64,000 nt of DNA, from NCBI GenBank assembly GCA_002482645.1, contig DLGJ01000012.1:124001-188000 (forward strand). Direction: 5' to 3'. The notes under the pieces were generated by a model that ran no database searches, was not told where the DNA came from, and worked only from the letters and a program-made list of their open reading frames with translations. Shown piece after piece: positions 57,524 through 64,000 of this stretch. How positions within the stretch are numbered: position 1 is the stretch's first letter; each line of letters starts with the position of its first letter. Position numbers and translations under genes: made by a program. Source of the stretch: Hyphomicrobiaceae bacterium UBA7697 (lineage in GTDB: Bacteria > Pseudomonadota > Alphaproteobacteria > Rhizobiales > Methyloligellaceae).

Positions 57524-58102
57524 CTAATCCGTTCCGGTTTGCGTCTCGTGCGCCACTTGGGTTTGAAACCTGTCTTTCTCGCCCTTGGCAAGATGGGGCG
57601 CGGCGTCCGACATCGCGAAGAGCACCGGCTCCAGCCACTCCAGATCCGCCTTCGCGAAATCGCGCATCACATGGCCGACGACGCGTTCGCGGTGTCCCGG
57701 ATGGCCGATGCCGATCCGAACCCGCATATAGTCGTTGCCGAGATGCGCGGTCAGGGATTTGAGGCCGTTATGGCCCGCAACGCCGCCGCCGATCTTCACC
57801 CGCACCTTGCCGGGCGCAAGATCGAGCTCGTCGTGGAAAACGATCACGTCGTTGACGCCGATCTTGTAGAAGCGCGCGGCTTCTCCCACCGAGCGGCCGG
57901 ATTCGTTCATATAGGTCTGGGGCTTCAGCAACAGCACCTGTTCGCCGCCGAGCTGTCCCTCGCAGGTCAAGCCCTGGAAGCGCTTGCGCCAGGCGGCGAA
58001 CCCATGGGCCGCGGCGATGACGTCCACCGCCATGAAGCCGACATTGTGGCGATTGAAGGCGTATTGCGTCCCCGGGTTGCCGAGGCCGACAAGGAGCTTC
58101 AT
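57524..58102 (-). CDS. pth: Peptidyl-tRNA hydrolase
   Basis: Frees tRNA from peptidyl-tRNAs that drop off the ribosome; essential. 192 residues: LLVGLGNPGTQYAFNRHNVGF with catalytic H19, PQTYMNESG, FHDELDL (catalytic aspartate), and GGGVAGHNGLKS. Located between rplY and ychF; 53 bases after rplY, so likely in the same operon. Confidence 0.97.
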   Translation of the reverse strand: MKLLVGLGNPGTQYAFNRHNVGFMAVDVIAAAHGFAAWRKRFQGLTCEGQLGGEQVLLLKPQTYMNESGRSVGEAARFYKIGVNDVIVFHDELDLAPGKVRVKIGGGVAGHNGLKSLTAHLGNDYMRVRIGIGHPGHRERVVGHVMRDFAKADLEWLEPVLFAMSDAAPHLAKGEKDRFQTQVAHETQTGTD

Positions 58103-58155
58103 CGCGTCGTCCCGTCTCGCGATCCGAGGCGCGTGCTAGGCCGAAAGGAAGGATG

Positions 58156-58794
58156 TTACTCCTTCGACTCCTCGGCGGCTTCCTCTGCCTCATCCTGTTC
58201 CTCGGCGGTCGCCCCGGCCGATTCCTCGGCGCCGCGGCCAACGATCGTGGCGACGGTGAAGTCGCGATCGCTGATCGTCGGCACCGCGCCCTCGGGCAGC
58301 GTCACGGACGAGATGTGGATCGAATCGCCGATTTCGGTCCCGGTCAGGTCGATCTGGATCGAATCGGGAATGCGATCCGCCGGGCAGCGCAGAGAAATCT
58401 CGTGGCGCACCACGTTGAGCACGCCGCCGCGCTTGAGGCCGGGCGAGGCCCCCTCATTGAGGAAATGCACCGGCACGTCGACGTCGATCTCGGCGTTCTT
58501 CGCCAGCCGCAGAAAGTCGACGTGGATGGGGAAGTCGCGAACCGGATCGACCTGCACGTCGCGCGGGATGGCGCGGACCTTCGTGCCGTCCATGTCGAGC
58601 ATGTAAACGGTGCTCTGGAAGTGGCCGGTTTGGATCTGCTTGGAGACTTCTTTCTTTTCCAAGGAGATGTTGAGCGGCTCGTCCTTGCCGCCATATACGA
58701 TGCCGGGAATGCGCCCTTCACGGCGAACCGCGCGTGCGCCGCCCTTACCGGTGCGCGCTCGCGTCCACGCCTTGAGTTCGATCGCCTCAGACAT
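58156..58794 (-). CDS. rplY: 50S ribosomal protein L25 / general stress protein Ctc
   Basis: Binds 5S rRNA in the large subunit. 212 residues, the longer Ctc (TL5) type: an N-terminal L25 domain (about 1-95, GKGGARAVRREGRIPGIVYGG) and a C-terminal beta domain (about 100-190). The highly acidic, Glu/Ala-rich tail (about 190-212) ends in EEAAEESKE. ATG 58794 has GGAGG at 5 bases; the open frame to 58863 is not needed. First gene of the rplY-pth-ychF group. Confidence 0.96.
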   Translation of the reverse strand: MSEAIELKAWTRARTGKGGARAVRREGRIPGIVYGGKDEPLNISLEKKEVSKQIQTGHFQSTVYMLDMDGTKVRAIPRDVQVDPVRDFPIHVDFLRLAKNAEIDVDVPVHFLNEGASPGLKRGGVLNVVRHEISLRCPADRIPDSIQIDLTGTEIGDSIHISSVTLPEGAVPTISDRDFTVATIVGRGAEESAGATAEEQDEAEEAAEESKE

Positions 58795-58948
58795 ATGATC
58801 CTCCGAACGTCTGAAATAGTGAGGGGCCGGAAACCGGCCCCCAAAACGGCGCGGCGCTCTCATCCTGGTCGCCGCGACGGAATTTGAGAGGCTTATAGCC
58901 CAAGGACGTATCGGAAGACAATCGCCTATCGGCGCCCGATTTGGAGGC

Positions 58949-59977
58949 CTAGCGGGCGTCGTTCAGGTCCTCCGGGGGCAGGCCCGGAGAGCCGTTCTTG
59001 GCCCTTTCCGCCTCCTTGACGCGCGCCAGCACGGCGCGGTTCAGCGGAGCCGGAACGCCGTGTGCCCCGGCCAGGCGGATGATCTCGCCCTGAAGATGGT
59101 CGATTTCGGTGCGCCGGCCGGCCTCGAGGTCCTCCCACATGGAGGAGCGGGCGGACTCGTCGATGGCGAAGATGCGCTTGGCGGCCAGCCGGAACAGGGC
59201 GTCGGGAAGGCGCAGGGCCAAGGCAAACACACGGGCCGGCACGCCCTCATAGGGGGCATGGCGGATACCAGCGGCGCGCAGGACCGCGATCCCTTCGACC
59301 AATTGCCGGGCCACGAGGCCGCGCCAGCGCCGGTCGCCGAATTGCGCCACGATCGGGAGACCCGAAAGCGCGTTCAGCCCGTTGTTGAGATTGACCAGCA
59401 ACTTTCCCCAAAGCACGGCTTCGATGTCGTCATGCTCGGCGGCAGGCGCGCCGGGCACGCCGAGCAGGGAGCGCAAGATGCCGTCGCCCTTCTCGATGAG
59501 AACGGTTCCGCCGCTCGCCCGGTGGAATCGGGGGGTACCGCCAGCCGGGCGCGTCTGGACGACATTGAAGGGCACCATCGCGTCCACGACCCGGCCGTTT
59601 CCCAGTGTGTGGCGCAAGACCCCGGCGTTCCGCACGCCATTCTGCAGACTGACGATCCGCGCGTCCTGGTCGGCATGCGCCGCGATGAGCGCGGCCATTT
59701 CGGCGGTGTCGTGAGACTTGACGGTGACGAGAACGATCCGCGCACCGTCCAGCGCCCGATCGGGATCCGTCTCGACGGACAGGGCGTTCGGCGCCACCGT
59801 GATATCCCGTCCGTCGAGGTCCGACACGCGCAGCCCGTGTTCGCGAACGGCCTTGGCGAGATGCGGCCGGGTCAGCAATGTGACGGTCCGCCCCGCGGCC
59901 GCCAAGAGGCCGCCCATATAGCAGCCCACGCTGCCGGCGCCGGCGACTGTGATGGGAAGCTCCTCGTGCTGAGACAT
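58949..59977 (-). CDS. panE: 2-dehydropantoate 2-reductase
   Basis: NADPH-dependent ketopantoate reductase family, a step in pantothenate and coenzyme A synthesis. 342 residues: nucleotide-binding GAGSVG at about 13-18, VKSHDTAEM, SLQNGVRN, and the catalytic lysine in VLWGKLLVNLNNGLNAL. The family also includes enzymes of unknown substrate, and no other pan gene is nearby, so the exact substrate is slightly uncertain. Single gene, divergent from the FMN oxidase gene. Confidence 0.88.
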   Translation of the reverse strand: MSQHEELPITVAGAGSVGCYMGGLLAAAGRTVTLLTRPHLAKAVREHGLRVSDLDGRDITVAPNALSVETDPDRALDGARIVLVTVKSHDTAEMAALIAAHADQDARIVSLQNGVRNAGVLRHTLGNGRVVDAMVPFNVVQTRPAGGTPRFHRASGGTVLIEKGDGILRSLLGVPGAPAAEHDDIEAVLWGKLLVNLNNGLNALSGLPIVAQFGDRRWRGLVARQLVEGIAVLRAAGIRHAPYEGVPARVFALALRLPDALFRLAAKRIFAIDESARSSMWEDLEAGRRTEIDHLQGEIIRLAGAHGVPAPLNRAVLARVKEAERAKNGSPGLPPEDLNDAR

Positions 59978-60171
59978 GTCGGAAGCCGGTCCGGCTCAAT
60001 TCAGTGCGACCGGCGCATATGGTGGAGCCTTCGCCACCATAATGATAGGCCCCATTTCGCTTCCGGATTCCTGGTCTTATTATGTTAGATGTGGCCGATC
60101 GATTGGGGAAGTCCGGGAAACGCGCTCATTTCATGTATCGGCGATCCACACAAAGCGGGGATGCGCACAGC

Positions 60172-61422
60172 ATGAACGAACAGTTCGACAGTCCTCTCTT
60201 CGGGTCGCCCGTTGCGGGGACGGAGGACAGCGGCGAACACGCGCCGCGCCGCGGCGCCATGATCCGCACCTCGCCGCTCGCCAACCACGCCGGCGACTTG
60301 AAGGCGCTGGCAAGACGCAGGCTCCCTAGAATCGTCTACGATTTTCTCGAAGGCGGATCTCACGACGAGATCAGCATGCGGCGCAACCGTGCCGATTTCG
60401 ACGCCTTGTTCTTGCGCCAGCGCGTCTTCGATCATTTCGCCGCTCGCAAGAGCCAGGCGAATATGCTCGGACAACGCGCGTCGATGCCCGTGGGTCTCGC
60501 GCCGATCGGCATGAGCGGCGTGTTCTATCCGAGGGCCGAGATATGCGTGGCGCGCGCGGCGGCGGCCTTCGGGGTCCCATATTGTTTGAGCACGTTGGCG
60601 ACCTGCTCGATCGAAGAGGTCTCGGCGGCGGCGGGCGGGCCTTTCCTGTTTCAGCTTTTCATGATGAAGGACCGTGCGATCAATGCTTCGCTGCTGGAGC
60701 GGGCGGCGGAGGCGAAGTGTCCGGGGCTGGTCGTGAACGTCGACACGGCGGTACAAGGCCGCCGCAACCGCGACCTCGACAACGGCGTGACCATTCCTTT
60801 GAATTTGCGCCTCTGGCATCTCTTCGATTTGGTGCGCCGTCCGCGTTGGGTCGCCCGCTATCTCGGCAACAAGCCGACGCTCGCCAATCTTGCCCCTTAC
60901 GCGCCCGGCGACAGTAAGGACCTCGCTTCGGTATCGGACTGGGCGGAGCCGCGCTTCAAGGGAGCCGTGCACACGGAAGATCTGGAGTGGCTTCGGCAAC
61001 AATGGCCGGGCACGCTCATCGTCAAAGGCGTGCTCGATCCGGAGGATGTGAAGATCGCTCTCGATCTCGGCGCCGACAGCGTGGTCGTCTCCAACCATGG
61101 AGGCCGTCAACTCGAGGGAGCGCCGAGCACGATCGAGATGGTTCCACGAATTCGCGACGCGGTGGGCGACGATGCGGAGCTCATTCTCGACAGTGGCGTC
61201 CGCTCCGGTTTCGACGTGTTGAAGGCACTTGGGCGGGGCGCCAATGGGTGCCTCGTGGGGCGCGCCTATATTTACGGGCTCGCGGCCCATGGCGAGCAGG
61301 GCGTCGCGGCGGCGCTCCACCTGCTGGCACAGGAACTGGACGAGGCGATGACGCTGACGGGTACGGGCAACGTCAACGCCTTGCCGGAGAACCTGGTGTT
61401 CGGACCTTCGTCCCGCGGTTAG
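60172..61422 (+). CDS. FMN-dependent alpha-hydroxy-acid oxidase/dehydrogenase
   Basis: 416-residue flavoprotein of the lactate dehydrogenase / glycolate oxidase / mandelate dehydrogenase family. It oxidises an L-2-hydroxy acid to the keto acid. Motifs: RRLPRIVYDFLEGG, PVGLAPIGMSG, the phosphate/substrate region LIVKGVLDPEDV, and SNHGGRQL with the catalytic histidine. DSGVRSGFDVLKAL binds FMN phosphate. ATG 60172 (MNEQFD) with GGGGA about 10 bases upstream is preferred; in-frame starts at 60082 and 60133 exist. Even so the N-terminus is about 40 residues longer than usual. The convergent GlcG-type gene, often linked to glycolate use, overlaps by 4 bases and supports glycolate or lactate as substrate. 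Confidence 0.88.
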   Translation: MNEQFDSPLFGSPVAGTEDSGEHAPRRGAMIRTSPLANHAGDLKALARRRLPRIVYDFLEGGSHDEISMRRNRADFDALFLRQRVFDHFAARKSQANMLGQRASMPVGLAPIGMSGVFYPRAEICVARAAAAFGVPYCLSTLATCSIEEVSAAAGGPFLFQLFMMKDRAINASLLERAAEAKCPGLVVNVDTAVQGRRNRDLDNGVTIPLNLRLWHLFDLVRRPRWVARYLGNKPTLANLAPYAPGDSKDLASVSDWAEPRFKGAVHTEDLEWLRQQWPGTLIVKGVLDPEDVKIALDLGADSVVVSNHGGRQLEGAPSTIEMVPRIRDAVGDDAELILDSGVRSGFDVLKALGRGANGCLVGRAYIYGLAAHGEQGVAAALHLLAQELDEAMTLTGTGNVNALPENLVFGPSSRG

Positions 61423-61853
61423 GTCCGCCAGGGATGCGCGGGAAGCTCGGAGACGCCGAGTACGGCGACGCCCGCGGCGGCCACCGCGTGATCGTTCTCG
61501 ACCGTGCTGCCGCTCACGCCGATGGCTCCGACCAAAATGCCCTCTTCGTCGACGATCGGCAGCCCGCCCGGAAACGTAATCAAGCCGTCATTGGAATGCT
61601 CGATGCCGTAAAGCGGCTTGCCGGGCTGCGACAGCTGCCCGAGGTCGCCGGTCGCCATGCCGAAGAAGCAAGCGGTGGTCGCTTTCTTGACGGAGATGTC
61701 GATGGACCCGACCCACGCATCGTCCATACGCATGAAGGCTTTGAGATTGGCGCCGGAGTCGACGACCGCGATGCACATCTGAGTCTTCAGCTCGATTGCT
61801 TTCTTGCGGGCCGCTTCGATTACGCGTTCGGCATTTTCGAGATTGACGTGCAT
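61419..61853 (-). CDS. GlcG/HbpS family haem-binding-like protein
   Basis: 144-residue protein of the GlcG/HbpS (DUF336) family: VVDSGANLKAFMRMD, then GGLPIVDEEGILVGAIGVSG. Family members bind haem or small ligands, and glcG lies in the glycolate operon of E. coli. Here it converges on an FMN hydroxy-acid oxidase with a 4-base overlap. No signal peptide. GGAGGAGA precedes the ATG. Exact role unknown. Confidence 0.9.
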   Translation of the reverse strand: MHVNLENAERVIEAARKKAIELKTQMCIAVVDSGANLKAFMRMDDAWVGSIDISVKKATTACFFGMATGDLGQLSQPGKPLYGIEHSNDGLITFPGGLPIVDEEGILVGAIGVSGSTVENDHAVAAAGVAVLGVSELPAHPWRT

Positions 61854-62027
61854 GGATGGTCTCCTCCTCGTTGTTATCGGGTTGCCTTGACCGGCAGACC
61901 TCGGGCCCTTTGGGCCGGGCGATGCCGAAGCCCATTCGGCGGGTGACGATAGATGGCGAGCATGTCACGCGATTGACCGGGGTTCCATACGTTCCGATGC
62001 GAAGAGCCGGGAAACCGCGGCATGCGA

Positions 62028-62960
62028 TCAGTAGAAGAGGCTCGAGACCGATTTCTCTTCGGCCGTGCGGGCAATGGCCTCGCCGAGAAGCGGCGCGATC
62101 GAGAGCACGCGGATATTGTGAGCGTTGAGGACGGCATCGCTCGGCTGGATCGAGTCCGTGATCACGAGCTCCGTCAGCTGCGAAGCCATGACGCGCGCGA
62201 TGGCACCGCCCGACAAGACGCCATGAGTGATGTAGCCCGTGACCTGCTTGGCGCCCTGCTTCAGAAGCGCCTCCGCGGCATTCACCAGCGTGCCGCCCGA
62301 ATCGACGATGTCGTCCACGAGAATGCAGCTATGGCCCGACACGTCGCCGATGACGTTCATCACCTCGGACTCGCCCGGCCGCTCACGGCGCTTGTCGACA
62401 ATGGCGAGCGGCGCGTCGATGCGTTTGGCCAGACCGCGCGCGCGCACCACGCCGCCCACGTCCGGCGACACGACCATGATGTTGTCGTTGGCCATTACGT
62501 CCTTGATGTCCGAGACCATGGCCGGCGCGGCGAAGAGGTTGTCCGTCGGGATGTCGAAGAAGCCTTGGATCTGTCCGGCATGCAGGTCGAGCGTCAGCAC
62601 GCGGTCGGCACCGGCGCGTACGATCATGTTCGCGACGAGCTTCGCCGAGATCGGCGTGCGCGGGCCGGGCTTTCGATCCTGTCTGGCGTAGCCGAAATAG
62701 GGGATCACGGCCGTGATGCGCCGCGCCGAGGCGCGTTTCAGCGCGTCGCACAGGATCAGCAATTCCATGAGGTGGTCGTTGGCCGGCGCCGAGGTCGATT
62801 GGACGATGAAGACGTCCTCGCCACGGACGTTCTCCTGGACCTCGACGAAGATCTCCTTGTCCGCAAATCGTCGGACAACGCAGCGGGCGAGCGGGGTTTC
62901 GAGGTAGTTGGCGATTGCCTCGGCAAGAGGACGGTTGCTGTTGCCTGCAACCAGTTTCAT
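62028..62960 (-). CDS. prs: Ribose-phosphate pyrophosphokinase
   Basis: Makes PRPP from ribose 5-phosphate and ATP, the precursor for nucleotides, histidine and tryptophan (and for Apt above). 310 residues: FADKEIFVEVQENVRG, the flexible PYFGYARQDRK loop, DLHAGQIQGFFDIP, and the PRPP site ILVDDIVDSGGTL. Single gene, with no terminator I can identify. Confidence 0.98.
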   Translation of the reverse strand: MKLVAGNSNRPLAEAIANYLETPLARCVVRRFADKEIFVEVQENVRGEDVFIVQSTSAPANDHLMELLILCDALKRASARRITAVIPYFGYARQDRKPGPRTPISAKLVANMIVRAGADRVLTLDLHAGQIQGFFDIPTDNLFAAPAMVSDIKDVMANDNIMVVSPDVGGVVRARGLAKRIDAPLAIVDKRRERPGESEVMNVIGDVSGHSCILVDDIVDSGGTLVNAAEALLKQGAKQVTGYITHGVLSGGAIARVMASQLTELVITDSIQPSDAVLNAHNIRVLSIAPLLGEAIARTAEEKSVSSLFY

Positions 62961-63122
62961 GCGTTTGTTCCCCGCAACTCAGCCAATGCGAAGGCAGCCG
63001 GTCGCCTTCGCCACACCCGCGCGCTTTTAACAAGCGTGTGGCACCTGTGTAAACGTTCTAAGTGAATTGGGGTGTGGCCGCGATGGCGGCGGCCCGGGGA
63101 GCCGACCCCCGTGCCGTCCGGG

Positions 63123-63998
63123 CTATTGGACGAGCTTCTTGATGCCCGGGACAGCGGCGCTCGCGGCCGCGTCCGCGATGGCGCCCCAGGGACCGTTCAG
63201 CGATCCCTTCGGAATCGTGTTTTCCTGCGAGACGGTGCCCTTGGTCTTGCCGTTCGGCTCCATCACCCGCCAGTCGATCCGGATTGTCTCCTTGCCCGCA
63301 CCGGCGCTGGTGAGCTTCACCGTGCCGTTGACCGTGTAGACGTTCGTGCCGCGCCGCACGACCTTCACCCCGGCGCGGGGCAGCTGCTTCTTGAGCGCCG
63401 CCGGTAGAGCCCGGCTTCCGTCTCCGGGCGCGCCCGTCACCGAGCCGACGATCACACCGGACGGCGCGGGGGCGGCGCTGGCCGTGGGCTTCGACGCTAC
63501 GGCGGCGCCGGTCGCGGCGGCCGTTCCACCGGCGATCGCGGCCGTCCGTCCAGAGGACGGCGACGAGGCGGTCGCCGGCGGCGATTTGGCGCCACGCCCG
63601 CCGGGCAAATTGGCGGCGAGTTGGGACGCGGTGCTGTTGGCGATGTTGCGGATCGCGGCCGCGTTCATGCCGCGCCACGGATTGGCGTCGGAGCCCCTGG
63701 CGACGACCTCTTCTCCGGAAACGCGGGTGACGCGCTTGCCGGCCGTATCGTTCACGTCCCACACATAGGAAATTCGGGAGCGGTTCCCGTCGACGGCGGA
63801 CAAGAGATAGCCGCGCATCGTGTAGTCCGCTTCGGCGGACCCGCTGGGAAGAATCGTGAGATTCCGGTCCGCGCCGGCGGTCTGCAGGGCTTGAGTGAGT
63901 TGGGTCGCGATATTCTTCGGTGCGCCGACAATGGTTTCGACGGCGATCTTCGGCGAACTGCCGAAGAGGCCGCCCGCGCCTTGCATGATATCGCTCAT
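63123..63998 (-). CDS. Tandem-domain envelope protein, possibly 5' truncated
   Basis: 291 residues visible from ATG 63998, two bases from the window edge. The frame may extend beyond, and a lipobox just upstream is possible since the preceding codon ends in GC. I recognise no function. The protein has two similar halves: about 20-130 and about 200-291. Both have a strand, then a helix, then a strand like ISYVWDV-x-DTAGKRV / IRIDWRVMEPNGKTKGTV, then a helix (PWRGMNAAAIRN / GPWGAIADAAAS). A Ser/Ala/Pro low-complexity linker (about 130-195) joins them. Likely periplasmic. Confidence 0.6.
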   Translation of the reverse strand: MSDIMQGAGGLFGSSPKIAVETIVGAPKNIATQLTQALQTAGADRNLTILPSGSAEADYTMRGYLLSAVDGNRSRISYVWDVNDTAGKRVTRVSGEEVVARGSDANPWRGMNAAAIRNIANSTASQLAANLPGGRGAKSPPATASSPSSGRTAAIAGGTAAATGAAVASKPTASAAPAPSGVIVGSVTGAPGDGSRALPAALKKQLPRAGVKVVRRGTNVYTVNGTVKLTSAGAGKETIRIDWRVMEPNGKTKGTVSQENTIPKGSLNGPWGAIADAAASAAVPGIKKLVQ

Positions 63999-64000
63999 GC

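Overview
The window is a dense, GC-rich chromosomal segment from an alphaproteobacterium, most likely of the order Hyphomicrobiales (Rhizobiales). Several gene families and neighbourhoods typical of that order point to this: usg, BA14K, DUF1285 / DUF6111 / CCA transferase in a row, groES-groEL with a CIRCE operator, and promoters of the CTTGAC-N17-CTATAT type. A methylotroph-like or Hyphomicrobium-like family is possible but cannot be settled from the sequence. I see no rRNA or tRNA gene, CRISPR array, insertion sequence, integrase or phage gene. About 59 protein genes are supported, nearly all housekeeping or stress related.

Layout. 1-9.9 kb: a patatin-type lipoprotein, a class I fructose-bisphosphate aldolase, a P2-type cation ATPase, and an Mla-type lipid transporter (permease with STAS domain, ATPase, and an MCE protein fused to a PqiC-like auxiliary domain). 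A secreted beta-rich protein and a SelW-like thioredoxin-fold protein follow. 9.9-21.7 kb: a trehalose / alpha-glucan block on the minus strand (malQ, treZ, glgX, a treS-maltokinase fusion, otsA) with otsB divergent. It holds OtsA-OtsB and TreS routes to trehalose, plus TreZ without its partner TreY. 21.8-27.1 kb: a two-gene uncharacterised membrane module, a metallophosphoesterase, a Nudix hydrolase, WrbA and a GNAT acetyltransferase.

27-34 kb: a minus-strand moxR / DUF58 / BatA-DUF4159 / amidotransferase-like membrane protein operon, of the kind linked to cell-envelope stress and aerotolerance. 34-41 kb: DUF1285, DUF6111 and cca; then groEL-groES with a CIRCE operator overlapping the promoter; usg; a DM13 protein; and a fatty acid desaturase. 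41-52 kb: small secreted and cold-shock proteins, hemF divergent from petABC (cytochrome bc1) with an FNR/FixK-like box between them, a periplasmic SUOX-like protein, and mtnP-apt-mtnA. A MgtC/DUF4010 membrane protein and two small exported or membrane proteins follow.

52-64 kb: a class II aldolase / short-chain dehydrogenase fusion, a chemoreceptor-like protein without a ligand domain, DUF502, ychF, pth, L25, panE, an FMN alpha-hydroxy-acid oxidase, a GlcG-type protein, prs, and a tandem-domain envelope protein cut by the window edge.

The strongest oddities are listed here. (i) The MCE protein is fused to its auxiliary lipoprotein domain. (ii) The maltokinase active-site loop is altered. 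(iii) A strong terminator hairpin lies in the otsB leader. (iv) A 19-bp tandem duplication sits on the start site of the unknown membrane operon. (v) MTA-salvage genes lie near an aldolase-dehydrogenase fusion. I found no clear new mobile or defence system.
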